From contig NC_088798.1 of the NCBI RefSeq assembly GCF_011386835.1, positions 8,990,001-9,054,000 on the forward strand: a stretch of DNA of 64,000 nt, read 5' to 3'. Both the position numbers and the translations under genes were made by a program. Positions 45,934 to 57,268 of this stretch are shown here, piece by piece; the stretch's first letter is position 1; each line of letters opens with the position of its first letter. The stretch is from Chrysemys picta bellii (lineage: Eukaryota > Chordata > Testudines > Emydidae). The notes under the pieces are model-generated. The model made no database searches. It had not been told where the DNA came from and worked only from the letters and a program-made list of their open reading frames with translations.

Positions 45934-46455
45934 GATACTATTGAATATAAGGTACTGTTAACACAGAAGTGAAAGAAGATGCACAAGTGGCTCCATTGCC
46001 GTGTTTCTTGAGAGGTCTCAGATGTTAGTATTGGGTAGTTGCTTACCTGCCTTGAGTGGTCATTTGGGTTCTGCAGGTTATATTATATCACATCTTACGT
46101 TCAACATACACAAAGCCTTTAGAAAAGTTAGTGACACAACAGGGTTTGTGATGCCTACTATACTCAGGTGGAGGATGTCTATGGAAGTGATACAGAGTGT
46201 ATTTGACAGTAGTGTTTCAGTAGATAGAAGAACTCTATCAGAGTCATAATTTATCCACAAATTATCCACCTTAATGTTAGGGGTCAATGAGCTGAGGGAA
46301 GTGGTACCATCTTTCAGATGAGACAAAAAGCCATGGTCCTGAACACATATAGACACAGAAGATATCATGCAAACTGCTCGTAAGATGAGTGTTAATGCCC
46401 ATGTCACAACCAAATTCCAATTCTAGTAACCACAATCTGCCTACTTAAATTTCAT
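45934..46455. other. No gene seen; faint old SINE
   Basis: A phrase at 46300-46345 (CCATCTTTCAGATGAGAC) resembles an old vertebrate SINE-like repeat. Nothing else recognised. Confidence 0.35.
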
Positions 46456-46745
46456 TTAGGGATTATCTTCGAAAAACCATGGAAGATGTGTGAAATTCCA
46501 GAGGACTGGAAAAGGGCAAATATAGTGCTAATCTATAAAAAGGGAAATAAGGACAACCTGAGGGATTACAGACCAGTCAGTTTACCTTCAGTACCCAGAA
46601 AGATAATGGTGCAAATAATTAAGCAATCAATTTGCACACACATAGGAGATAATAAGGGTGATGAGTAACAATAAGCATGGATTTGTCAAGAACAAATCAT
46701 GTCAAACCAACTTAATAGCTTTCTTTGATGGGGTAAAAAGCTAAG
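46456..46745 (+). mobile_element. CR1-group RT fragment
   Basis: The frame 46486-46668 reads CEIPEDWKRANIVLIYKKGN, then RDYRPVSLPSVPRKIMVQII, the palm entry region before motif A. The AACAAATCATGTCAAACCAA region further on is the family stretch between palm and motif A. It ends near TGATGGGGTAAAAAGC, before the GC-rich patch. Confidence 0.8.
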
Positions 46746-47000
46746 TTCCCTGTAAACTGCACAGCTGTGCAGCAATCTATTTAGCACCACGCAGGCACTT
46801 AAAGAACCCACCCAGGGACCCACTAACCCTGGCTCCAACTCACCCTGTGGCCCGGACCTGCCGCAGCCGGATCGGACCTAGGCGTAGCCTCAGGTGTGGC
46901 CAGGGCGGCGCAGCCCGGGCAGCCCTCTCCTGGCCCAGCAGGTCCAGGCCAGGGGAGGGGCGCCTATCCTGCAGATAGAGATAGACAAACACATTTATGT
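46746..47000. other. GC-rich insertion, no gene
   Basis: An abrupt GC-rich block (CCCGGACCTGCCGCAGCCGG at about 46852-46871) in AT-rich DNA, next to the CR1 fragment. It starts near AAGTTCCCTGTAAACTGC. Probably a MITE, but no clear inverted terminal repeat was found. Confidence 0.35.
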
Positions 47001-49978
47001 GTATAACACATGAACAAATGCATCTTGGGAAGACTAAACAGCAGCACATTCTGAAGTCAAGGATTTCCTCTAGCAGCTTTATACTGAAAATGGAAGCCAA
47101 GAAAACAATGCATTCTTGAGACCTTAATGTAGTTCTTCAATAGCCAATGTGATCTCCTTTTCACCTTCTGAGAAATGCTGTTTTGTTCCTTTTGTCACTG
47201 AAGTCAGCCTTTTTGGTTACCATTTTTGCTATGAGATGGACAAGTGAGCATCAGATACTGACTGTTCAGATGCACCTTTCCTTCAGTTTATTAGAAATAA
47301 AGTACTGATGAAAACAACCATATTTTCTTCCTAAATTCAACTCTTAATTTCACTGAGTCAAGAGAGTGCGTTGCCACTCTTTTGCCCAAATCTCCTGACT
47401 GCTGATGAAGGAAAACAGCATTGATGCCAGATGGGTTCTTAGTATTTGCATATTAATTTCAATGGAACAGTAGCAACTTCCTAGGCATTAACAGGGAAGA
47501 TTTCTGATATCTGTCACTCCTTTACGAGGCATTGCTAACTGGATATTTTAGGGGGGAAACTTCTTGCAAAAGGGGTTTATTTAAAATTCTCTTTGTAGTT
47601 GAGGAGTATTCTTGCTTGGTTCCAGAGTGAGTGGTACAGAAATTCATTTTTTTCCTAAAGGTAGAATTGACCATGCATCTTTGCCATTCTCAAGGCCCAG
47701 GTGAATTTGTTTTCATTTGCTTTCCATCTAAATATACTACATAAAATATATGGTTTTCTCAGATTGTTCAGTGAGGGGCTACTACTTGTGAATATTCTAA
47801 AATAAGGAGGAATCAGTTAAGGAGTTCTTTGTATAATGGTACTCTCCCAAACTTCAGTTTGAAGCTGTTTTTATCTTCTGACAGTATGATAACTATGTAG
47901 TCCCAATGTGGTACAAAGGAACTCCAATAATCCAATTTTACAGATATCAAAGAATTCTGATGTTTAAGATGCATTTTCTTTTTAGCATTAGTGATTTTTG
48001 TTCCTGCCAAGGAAAGCCTTAAACTACCCATAAAACTTTGCATGAAATTTAACTATCAATATTTAATTCCCTTTGGCAGTAGATCAATCCAACATTACTG
48101 ATCACTTTGAAACTCACCCATCCTGATGTTACATTTCCATTACTCCAAAATTAATTTGCATAAAGATCTTCTTTTATGTCTACATCTGTGTTTTACATTA
48201 CTGATTTTGTAACAGTAATAGTTATAAGTTTGTATCTAAAAGTTTTCATACACAATTAAGTTCCTTTTTAATTGTTTACTACTTAAAACTGAACGCAAAA
48301 ACTGGGGAAAAAATCAATCATGGATACGAATTACTGTAAATAGTGAATGTAAGACAATTTGCTGTTTTGTACAATAAGCTATATAGTCTACTATATACTG
48401 CACACTAGAGATACTAAAACATTTCTAAAAGCCAACAAAATTACTATTTTAGAGCCAAGTTTATGAGTGTAATATAAATGTAAAGCTATATTTCTTTATC
48501 AGCATAGAGTTTGGTTTTTGTTTTGAAAGGTATTTATTTGAAAGTAAATTTTCTTGTACTACTTACCTAGCTCTTTAATCTGAATCCCATTGATATTCTG
48601 CTGTTACCATACATTGTTTATCAGACTGATATTTATGCTCCCTAAAGCCACTCTCTGTAATCAAGTTCTTATTTTTAATATATTCAAATAGGTTGATGAA
48701 ACTGCCTAAGCTATTGGTTTTGTTGGGATTATTTACCAGGTCTATGTGCATATCTCTAATAAACTCTCCAAATTCCATTTTTCAGCCTCTTAATCCACCA
48801 AATGAAGTGCGTGGATAGGCAATGTAGATAGGTCTCCATACCCACGTGTTATTCTGTTAATGTTGTTATATGCTTTTCAAGAAATTTATCATTAACAACA
48901 AAACAATGTAAGTCAATGTGACAGATCATAACAAAAGTGGCAGTGAAAAAAAATTATTAATATCGGTCCACTGAAGGGGTAAATAAAATATCCCAGAAAA
49001 GACAGTTGCAGGCCCATTCTCCGTATCTTAGGAGAGCCACACGGGAGACTAGTCCAGTTGCATTGTACAAGGGATGATGAGGATCTGGTGTATCCATGAA
49101 TAGGCACTTGTGCTAAAATGATTCACTTGTGCTCCAGTCAAATTTGTAAAGCAGGATGGTGCTAGCCACAAGAGGATTAATAAAGTTATGTGCAAATAAT
49201 TCAGCAATGAATAAATTAAGACAAACTTTGATATGACTGTATGTTTGATGGAATACACTACATAAAATATATTTCAAGCTGGTTATTAAATACTGTTGGA
49301 TGAAAAAGCTAGAGTTCAAATGTGAAACTTTCAGAATTAAACTCCTTAATAGAAAAGGATACACTATCCAATTTACAAAGCTTGTTAAATGTAATGTGCC
49401 CTTTCATACACACACACTTGCGCACGCACACACACTTAGCAGTCTTTTAAAATGAAGCTCTGGTAGGAATATTAATTTTATAAAGCACTTTGATACTAGT
49501 GATTTGAATTACTAATAATGTGAAGAATCCCTTCCTTTGGATGGGGAAGGATAATATAAAAAAAGTAAATACAATCAAATGCATACTGACATACAAAGGT
49601 GCCAGCTTCCCACCACATCTAAGACAGTAGCAGCCACAGAGAGGCATTTATGGCTCTCTGATACAGGGCTAACTAGCTCCAGTATACATTAGAACAGAAG
49701 AGGTCTCACTCTAATTTACACTCTTGGCACCATTCGCCTCAGGTCCCTGACAACAATGAAGGTTTGGGCATACTGCCCTCAAACTACTTTGATTTGCTTC
49801 CTTCTTCCCCTTTCTCTGGAGGTGCAAAGGCAGCTGGTGTAGGAGAGAAAGCGGGCTACACCAGTGGAGAATTCCCACAAAGGGAAGTTCTCAGCTGGGA
49901 ATCTCTGGAAGATTTAAGGACAGTACAACATGGCTTCGGCAGGCCACAGAATCCAGTCCAAATAGTAGGAAAAAAACG
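47001..49978. other. No gene seen; CA/CG microsatellite
   Basis: About 3 kb of AT-rich sequence, with a (CA)n-type microsatellite at 49407-49437 that contains GCGCACGCAC. No exon, tRNA or named repeat recognised. Confidence 0.4.
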
Positions 49979-50640
49979 GTAGTAACCTTTCTATAACTGT
50001 TCTTCTTCAAGATGTGTTGGGTTGCTCATGTCCATTCCAATGTAGGTGTGCATGCGCCACATGCATTGCCACTGGAAAGTTTTTCCCTTATTGGTATCTG
50101 TCAGGTTGGCTCTGGTGCACTCTGGAGTTGTGCCTTCAGGGCAAGGTATATAGGAACCTGCCACCCCCTCAGTTCCTTCTTGCCGGCAACTCCAACAGAG
50201 GGGTGGGAGGGCAGATTTTGGAATGGACATGAGCAACACATCTTGAAGGACAACAGTTACAGAAAGGTTAGTAACCATTTTTCTTCTTCGAGTGCTTGCT
50301 CATGTCCATTCCAATGTACATACTCTCTAGCAGTTGTCCAGGTGGGAGGTTTGGAGTCTACTGACATGCTGATTGCAGCCCTACTTGGCCAAAGCTCACA
50401 TCATCTCTACCTTGTTGGGTGATGGAGCAGTGTGATGCGAATGTGTGAACCGACGACCAGATTGCGGCTCTACAGGTATCCTGGATTGGAACTTGCACTA
50501 AGAGCACCACTGATGATGCTTGCACTCTCGTAGAGTGGCCTGTCAAACAAGGAACTGGGACCCTTGCTAGGTCATAACACATGCAGATACAGAATGAGAT
50601 CCATGGTGAGATTCTCTGGGCCGAGACTGGATGGCCTTTC
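49979..50640 (+). repeat. Turtle-type repeat with inverted internal arms
   Basis: GTTCTTCTTCAAGATGTGTTG leading to CTCATGTCCATTCCAATGTA at the left (49998-50044) recurs in inverted form near 50218-50250 (GGAATGGACATGAGCAACAC) and again direct at 50283-50323. The 200 bases between include CCCCTCAGTTCCTTCTTGCC. A reversed partial copy is at 57060-57268. I cannot name the family. Confidence 0.6.
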
Positions 50641-50641
50641 A

Positions 50642-50735
50642 TAGAATCATAGAAGATTAGGTTTGGAAGAGACCTCAGGAGGTCATCTAGTCAAACCCCC
50701 TGCTCAAAGCAGGACCAACCCCAACTAAATCCTCC
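50642..50735 (-). mobile_element. CR1 3' tail
   Basis: The antisense CR1 tail is ATAGAATCATAGAAGATTAG, then GAAGAGACCTCAGGAGGTC and CCCCCTGCTCAAAGCAGGAC. It runs to CAACTAAATCC, where the retroviral LTR starts, so the provirus landed in or beside it. Confidence 0.85.
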
Positions 50736-51547
50736 TGTCACACTATACTTGCCCCCCCATGGGGACCACTGGGTAAGCAGTTTAGCATTGTATGCGCTTG
50801 CATATGTAGTAAAGTGGATTGTGGGAAGGGTTAAAAGTGTGAATGTGGAGTAAAAGGTTCCTTTGCAGGTTACAAGAGGCCGTAGAGGGAGGAAGGGAGA
50901 AGGGAATGAATTAACTCAACACTCCAGCTAGGTCTGAAAATAGAACGCTAACTCCAGCCCAAGGCCACGGCACACAAATTGACTCTCAGCTGCTTGCCAA
51001 GAAAGACGGGGCCTGAATTCCAACCCCGACCAGCCATAAGAACAAAACAGTAAACTAATCAAAACTGCAACAAATTGCAAAAATGCTAGTGAGACAATGA
51101 AGGCCACAATGGGGAAAACAACCATTTTGCGTCCCTGAAGCCGGCGTGTCTTGGGAAAGTTAAGGAAGCCACGAAAGGCCGGTTTAAACCGGTACAAAGA
51201 GCACAGGGGACAGAGATCCCTAAACAAAACACCCCCCAAAAACCCCAGGATTTAAAACCCTCCTAAGAGCTAAAGCAAATTGGAGATCAACAGCAGACCC
51301 TAGATAGCCTGTGCACAGGACAGAACTCTCGTCTTACCCTTCCCCCTCTTCTTCTGACATTACACCCAGGCTTGGCCAGCCTCGGGTTGTGCGTGTGTGA
51401 GTATGAAAGCAGGTTAGGGCTCAGGCACTAATGCTTTTTTTTTCTCCTGAGTGACGTGAGGAGCACCGAGCGCTCACCACTGTTACTTTATTAATAAAGC
51501 TTTAAAATTTAGTCACTTGCTGTGCTCCTTCATCTCCTCCCCTAACA
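50736..51547 (+). mobile_element. 5' LTR of an endogenous retrovirus
   Basis: It starts TGTCACACTATACTTG and ends CCCCTAACA (TG...CA). It has a TATA-like element near GGATTTAAAACCC (51249-51261), and AATAAAGCTTTAAAATT supplies a polyadenylation signal at about 51494. Signal order (TATA, AATAAA, end) fits a plus-strand LTR of 812 bases. The next 23 bases are internal and then a DNA transposon interrupts. The primer-binding site is not clear. A 3' LTR is not seen in the window. Confidence 0.7.
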
Positions 51548-51570
51548 ATCCTGCGGCCTCAGCCTAATCA

Positions 51571-52745
51571 CACTGGTCTACAATTTTTGAGAAGTCGTCT
51601 GCTTCAGAGATAAAATGTGCTATTTATTATGTATTTTGATGTGCTGAATTCAAATATGACAATTAAAAGAACTGATTGGCTACTGATTCAGTTCACCTTG
51701 TGTTATGAGGTGTGGTTCAGAGGAGGAGGATGGGAGAAAATGTGGGTCCTGTGACATTGATGGTTCAGGACCAGAAGTTTCATCCTCTTCCTCTTCCTCG
51801 TCTGACGCAAGTGAGAATGATTCTGGTGCATCAGGAACCAGCAGTCCTTCTCCGTGGGGTACTGGGCGTATAGCTGATGGAATGTTTGGATAATGCACAG
51901 TCCACTTTTTCTTCTTTGACACACCTTTCCCAACTGGAGGCACCATGCAGAAGTAACAATTGCTGGTATGATCTGTTGGCTCTCTCCAAATCATTGGCAC
52001 TGCAAAAGGCATAGATTTCCTTTTCCTGTTCAACCACTGGCGAAGATTTGTTGCACAAGTGTTGCAGCATATGTGTGGGGCCCATCTCTTGTCCTGATCT
52101 CCAATTTTGCAGCCAAAATAAAGGTGATAGGCTTTCTTAACCATAGTGGTTATACTGTGCTTTTGTGATGCAAAAGTCACTTCACCACAAACATAGCAGA
52201 AGTTATCTGCACTGTTCACACAAGTACGAGGCATCTCTGCTCACTTTGGCTAAACTGAAATGTGTCCCTTTGCAAAATCAAACACTGACAAATAAGAGAG
52301 CACGACACTGTATGATTTCTAGAGCTGATATAGGGCAATTTGTTCAGCAGAGTGATGTAAGCTCCGTTATGATTGCATCATCCATGACTTCTAGGAATAA
52401 CATGATGCAATTCATATCATGTATGACGCAATACCAGCTTCAGATTGCATCATTCATTGTTTTGCCTAAAAAGCAAGTCCTGTCCAAACCCAGTCATAGA
52501 TTTATTCATAGATCCAGTCAAAGATGTATTTATAGTCATTTCTGGTTTAAATTGAGATCCCTTCCCTTTATAACTCACTTATACTCCACCATTCCCAAGT
52601 CAAGGGTCGTATATACTGACCCAATAGCATATCTTGAAAACTAGAGCCAATCAACAATTTTAAGCATCATTTTCATTCTCAGTGACCCAGAATTAGTAAA
52701 GTTTGACTACATTTATTTCAGAAGCATTTTGGCTGTAGAGCAGTG
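51571..52745 (-). mobile_element. Deletion derivative of the 2.5-kb DNA transposon
   Basis: The ends are CACTGGTCTACAATTTTTG (left) and, inverted, CACTGCTCTACAGCC (right). The sequence matches 30598-33150 in reverse complement except that the stretch equivalent to 31660-33035 (1376 bases) is missing. 2553 minus 1376 minus the two added A of the long copy gives exactly 1175, its length. Flanks TCA and TCC do not give a clean 3-base duplication. It sits inside the retroviral leader. Confidence 0.85.
51680..52234 (-). CDS. N-terminal transposase fragment, intact 184-codon frame
   Basis: It begins with MPRTCVNSADNFCYVCGEV and ends with SEPHLITQGELNQ and a stop created by the deletion junction. 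It keeps the whole Cys-rich module (FCYVCG, HICCNTC, SNCYFC), the basic KKKKW stretch, the PNIPSAIRPVPHG block and the acidic SDEEEEEDETSG linker. It has no catalytic region. Unlike the long copy it has the ATG and no frameshift. In other transposon families such truncated DNA-binding products can act as repressors. That role is inference here; the frame may simply be recent. Confidence 0.7.
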   Translation of the reverse strand: MPRTCVNSADNFCYVCGEVTFASQKHSITTMVKKAYHLYFGCKIGDQDKRWAPHICCNTCATNLRQWLNRKRKSMPFAVPMIWREPTDHTSNCYFCMVPPVGKGVSKKKKWTVHYPNIPSAIRPVPHGEGLLVPDAPESFSLASDEEEEEDETSGPEPSMSQDPHFLPSSSSEPHLITQGELNQ

Positions 52746-54754
52746 TCCCCTGATGCCTCAGGCAGATTGCTAACATAAATCTGTCACAGTTTTGGTGAAG
52801 AATTGTGGAGTGAGGGGCCCTGCGGAGTGCCCAACTGATCTGTCCTTGGTATTTCATGTTTGCTCTGTCTGGCATGGTTGGGATTTCATGTTGAAGATTT
52901 TATGCTTAAAGGTGTGCCCCACCCTCAGTCGTAGCATGATTGAGAACCGGAGGGAGGTTTAGCATTCCTCTCTCCACCCTGGTCGGTGGGGGGAAGGGTG
53001 CAGGTGGATCTACCCCTGGCCATATAAGTGCCGGGCAACAGGAGAAAAATTTAAAAATCCTCACTCCAAGCAACAACAACAAAAAAATCCTAGGTGCATA
53101 CACCCTCAGCCGTAGCTGAGTATAAAAAAAAAAAAACAAAAAAAAAAACTTAGGGTTTCTCACTCTGCCCGGGAAGGGCTTTCTATTTGGTGTATGGACC
53201 CTCGGTGGTAGTAAACCGAGTAATACGGAGGGTGGCTTAGTGCCCCTCCCTCTGGCCCAGGGGGGGTGAACATTATAAGCCCCGCTCCCGGTATGGACAA
53301 CATGAAATCTCAAGTAATTAAAAAAACCTTAAGAGTAGTACTAACGGATTGTAATAACATGTTAAAAAAACAAAAGGGTACAACTGCGGACTCGCAATGG
53401 GCAATGGCATCAAAGATGGGTTCAAGGCTGGACGCAAAGGCATTAGGGGGCGTGGAGACGGAAGTCCAGCTGCCCGGCCTGGTGGGGTCCTGGGAGGCTG
53501 GTGAACTGGATGCCCGTGCTGCAGGAGAGGCAGCAAAAAGGAACTGAACTCTGTTGCCTCTTTCAAAGGGGGGTGAGGTATCTAAGCGCCTAGATACCAA
53601 ATACACCCCCTACCACATCCTTTTTGGTCGTCCCATAATGTGGGGTAATCTGTAAAAATAAAAATTACTTGTCAATTCACCAAACGGTCGGTATATTGCC
53701 CAGCTGGGGAAAAAAGCTCTGTAAAACTCGCAAAGCCATAAAGGCCCCTTTAAATTAAAAAAAGCCCAAATGCAAAAAAATCGTCGTTAAAAACGTCCAA
53801 AAATGGCAAATTAAAAACAAGATAATGTTGCAAAAACTAAAAAAGCAACCCACACCCTAAATGCTAAGTGGGTGGGTCCGTACTCCATTGTAAACTGCAT
53901 CTCCCCGGTAGTGTACCAGCTTCAGTTACCTGATAAACTAAAATGGGTGCATGCCAATCAACTCAAAACATATGTTTCTCTCTAGGTGTCTGGTTATGGC
54001 GTCGTAGGCCTTGGTTGCGAACCAGCCACCTGCCTGGACCATCCAGGTTTCTATCTGCCCATAAAATTATCTAAATAATTACAATTATAAAAAAATACTT
54101 CCAAAGGTTCTCCATGATTCAAGCTGCCAATAGGGCCCAAGCCACAGTATGGCGCAAGGCTTAAAAAAAAGCGCCTTAAAGACAATGCATAGTCCCACCA
54201 TAGGGCCACAGCAAAATACCTGGTGGGTGGCCCCGAACCTCCCTTAAATCCCCCAAAAAACCAAACCCTATTCCTCATGTGGTGGCCTAAAGCAAAATAA
54301 AAGGCCCTTTGCCAAGCAATAGGAGTCCCAAATCCCTAAACGCAATACTGTTGTTGCAACCTCCTAAACCAGGCAAACAACATCCATAACAAAAGCCAAA
54401 AGGGGCTGTAACAAACCCACTAATAATTTTGATCCATGCCTCAGTTTCCCCAATAGGAGCATTCGTGTTGTTCTCTCTTTCTCTTTTGTTTTGTTCACAA
54501 AATAGGCAGTAATAGCAAAAGCCCCAAAACACCTTAAACAAAAGTGGTAAAACTGCTCTTGCTGCTTCAAGCCTGCAAAATTCGTCAAAATAAAACAAAC
54601 AATGTATGTATAGTGGCACATATCTATAAAAATCCTTGGGTTTCCAATGTTTTTGGCCTCCCTTGTTAATTCTACCACAGTTCAAAGTTGGCCATGATAA
54701 AAAAAAAAAAAAAAGGTCAATCATCCATTGGCGGGGGGTAATTGTGGTACGTCA
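52746..54754 (+). mobile_element. Endogenous retrovirus interior, deleted and degraded
   Basis: After the transposon derivative the retroviral interior goes on with a leader (52746-53270) that carries three related blocks (about 52908-52985, 53088-53126, 53186-53268, each with CCCTCRGYCGTAG-like or CCTCGGTGGTAG text). A short open stretch 53266-53547 follows, then pol integrase remains (53598-53989). 53990-54754 is A-rich, with no frame I can assign to env. Most of gag, protease, RT and RNase H is missing. It has no 3' LTR; the element runs into the minus-strand LINE. Confidence 0.65.
53598..53989 (+). pseudogene. Retroviral integrase C-terminal remains
   Basis: Two blocks are readable. KYTPYHILFGRPIMWG at 53598-53650 is the end of the catalytic domain region common to gamma/epsilon-type integrases. 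KWVGPYSIVNCISPVVYQLQ is near 53867-53926, followed by a KWVHANQLK stretch and a TAG at about 53987-53989, the C-terminal DNA-binding SH3-like end of pol. Between them is A-rich sequence with frame breaks. Integrase joins viral DNA to the chromosome. This copy is clearly non-functional. Confidence 0.72.
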
Positions 54755-56719
54755 TCATAAAAAAATGTTCTCAGGGTGTGCGAGGATGACACAATCATCA
54801 GCATTCTGAAGATCGGTAATGGACATCCTGAAGACTTTAGATTTCAAGCGGAGACGTCAAAGATTAAAGAGCCACCCATCCATTCTATATTGAATGTCAA
54901 CTCCATTGGAGAGGTGATCTTTAACGAGGACGAAAATGACTGCTAAATAGATGGAAAACAGGGTTAGGGCAATAACGCATCTTTGCTTAACCCTAGTTTT
55001 GATGATGAAAGGTTCTGTCTCAAGGCCATTATAGAGAAATGTGGCAGTCATCTGATCATAGAGAAGCCTTAGGACCTTAATAAATTTTGGAGGGCAGCCA
55101 AATCTGGCCAGCACCTTTCACAAGACTTCGCAATTGACAGAGTCAAAGGCCTTTGTCACATCGATGAAAGCCATGTTCAGGTCCTGATTTTGCTCGCGAG
55201 TCTTTTCATGGATTTGGTGGGCAACGAAGATCATGTCAGTTGTCCTGCGGGATGGTCTAAAACCACACTGAGATTCTGGCAGTATTGCCTCAGCAAGGAG
55301 AATAGAGGATACAGGCAAGAATCTTCCCTGCTGTAGCTAGCAAGGCAATGCCTCGATAGTTTCCACACTCCGACATATCTCCTTTCTTAAAGATTGTAAC
55401 AATGTTAGTGTTTCTCAAGTCTTCTGGAATCTTCTCATTACACCAGATATGAAGAAAAGGTTTGTGGAGCTTCCTTGCCATTTCTTCACCTCCAAACTTG
55501 TAGACTTCAGCTGGTATGCCATCTGGCCCTGCTGCCTTGTTGTTCTTAGTTTGCATAATGGGTTGTGTTACTTCAAGGATGGGGGGGGGGGAAAGGGGGT
55601 GAGCAAGGAGGGGTAGCGGGAGTCAGCAAGAAATTCTCTTTTATGTCGTTGAGGTATAGATTCAATAGTGGCATCAGAGACAGTTGACGGTTCAGGAGTA
55701 ACTCAAAATGCTCCTTCCATCTGGCTTTGCTGTCCTTAAAATACATTGACCCATCTTGGGCTCGGTGTGATGTGGGTCCATGGGAGCATGGACCGTAAAT
55801 GGCCCTTATTGCCTGAAAGCAACTCCTCATGTCATGTTTATCAGCATAAATCTCAATCTCCTTGGCCTTTTCTCAACACCGCTTATTTTTGATGTCACGG
55901 ATTCTCCTTTGGGCTTCAGCCTTGAGTTGCTCGTATGACTCTTTCTTCTGCTGGTGTGATATGTCATTTTGCCACATGCGATGAGCTTCTCTTTTCCGGT
56001 CAAGCAGGGCCTGAATCTCAGCATCATTCTTATCAAACCAATCTTGGTGATGGCGGGTGATATAGCCAATGGACTCAACACATGCCGAGAGAATGGCAGT
56101 CTTTAATCGCTTCCAGAAATGTTCATTATCATCATCAGCTGTAGGCATAGTGTCAAACTTCTCTTGGAGACACTGCTGAAGTTTCTCCTGAGTCACTATA
56201 TCTTAAAGGGACTTGATGTTGAATTTCTTTTGTACTGATTTTGCCTGCTTGTGATACCTTGAGGCAATCTGGAAATTCATGATTGATCTAACAAGGCGAT
56301 GGTCTGTCCAACAATCATCGGTTCCATGCATGGCCTTCGTGATGAAGACATCCTTCCGATCTCGAGCTCTAACAATAACATAGTCAAGAATGTGCCAATG
56401 CCTGGAGTGAGGGTGTCTCCCGGTGGTCTTATACTTCTCACTTTGTCTAAAGAGGGTGTCCGTGATGATCAGGCCACATTCTAGGAATTTGCTCAAGAGG
56501 AGGATGCCATTGGAGTTAGTCTTTCCTACTCCTTCTTTTCCGATAGTGCCATTCCAGAGATCTGACTCCTGCCCGACTCTAGCGTTAAAATCTGAGAATG
56601 ATCTTGTCCTCCTTGGGAATGTTGGTCAAGACTCTGCCAAGATCTGTATAGAATTGTTCCTTGATATCTTTGATAGAATCAAGTGTTGGGGCGTACACAC
56701 TGATAGCAGCAGCAGCATC
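54755..56719 (-). pseudogene. Non-CR1 LINE, endonuclease plus reverse transcriptase
   Basis: Several broken minus-strand frames lie in order from right to left. The endonuclease part includes VYAPTLDSIKDIKEQFY, HSRHWHILDYVIVRARDRK and DDCWTDHRLVRSIMNF (56203-56715). A linker contains HHQDWFDKNDAEIQALL and YEQLKAEAQRRIRDIKNK. The RT has NKAAGPDGIPAEVYK, IVTIFKKGDMSECGNYRGIA, ESQCGFRPSRRTTDMIF, MAFIDVTKAFDSV (motif A), VKQRCVIALTLFS (motif B) and ADDCVILA (motif C, 54790-54815, Tyr lost before ADD). This order is that of the RTE-like LINEs often mislabelled craniofacial development protein. The clade is likely but not proved. At least five breaks and a G run at 55582-55593 mark it as dead. Confidence 0.8.
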
Positions 56720-56791
56720 TCCCTGGTGATCTAGTGCTTAGGATTCAGCGCTTTCACCGCCATGGCCCGGGTTCGATTCCTGGTCAGGGAA
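56720..56791 (+). tRNA. tRNA-Glu-like sequence (UUC), probably pseudogene
   Basis: The 72 bases TCCCTGG...TCAGGGAA fold as a tRNA-Glu. The acceptor stem TCCCTGG/TCAGGGA has one G-T pair, the B box GGTTCGATTCC is intact, and the anticodon loop CTTTCAC holds TTC. Against the usual vertebrate tRNA-Glu, the D loop reads AGTGCTTAG (the GG pair broken), the A box is altered (TGATC), and the outer two pairs of the anticodon stem (CAGCG/CGCCA) mismatch. The T stem tolerates a G-T. No obvious terminator T run follows within 20 bases, though T runs occur further on. It is a decayed gene or the head of a SINE. Confidence 0.72.
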
Positions 56792-57059
56792 CAGAGCTCT
56801 TCAATTTTAAGGCAACTATCATATGGGTCACTCACCAGCATCGGTTTGTGGCATGCCGTACACAGTTTGACACCCTGGGACAGAGGCATACCCCAATGGC
56901 CAGAGCAGGCTAGCCCTGCAAGATGAGGAACATAGACTAACTACACTACACTACTTAACTATGTTAACTTAATTCTAATAGTAACTATTTACAATTTATT
57001 TTACAGAGAAGTCCACTGAGAAGCAACACTTGTGAAACGCAATGAGACAAGCAACGTTT

Positions 57060-57268
57060 CAGCAACCATCAAAGGCAGTAAGAAGGAACTGAGGGGGTGG
57101 TGGGGTGGCAAGACCCTATATACCATGCCATGAGGGTGCAACTCCAGGGGGCCCCAAAGTTGACCCAACAGTTACCACTGAGGGAAAAACTTTCCAACAG
57201 CGGTGCGCGCAGTGTGCACATACTTACATTGGAATGGACATGAACAAGCACTTGAAGAACTATTTTTT
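57060..57268 (-). repeat. Second copy of the repeat at 49979
   Basis: In reverse complement it matches 50005-50190: CAGTAAGAAGGAACTGAGGG, ATACCATGCCATGAGGGTGC, GGGAAAAACTTTCCAACAGC and ACATTGGAATGGACATGA. It lacks the left-hand extension of the first copy. Confidence 0.65.

Noticed and set aside
53266..53547. 93-codon frame in the retroviral leader as a gag start
   Set aside because: Position fits, but no gag motif is visible and the frame ends early. Kept only as part of the ERV interior.
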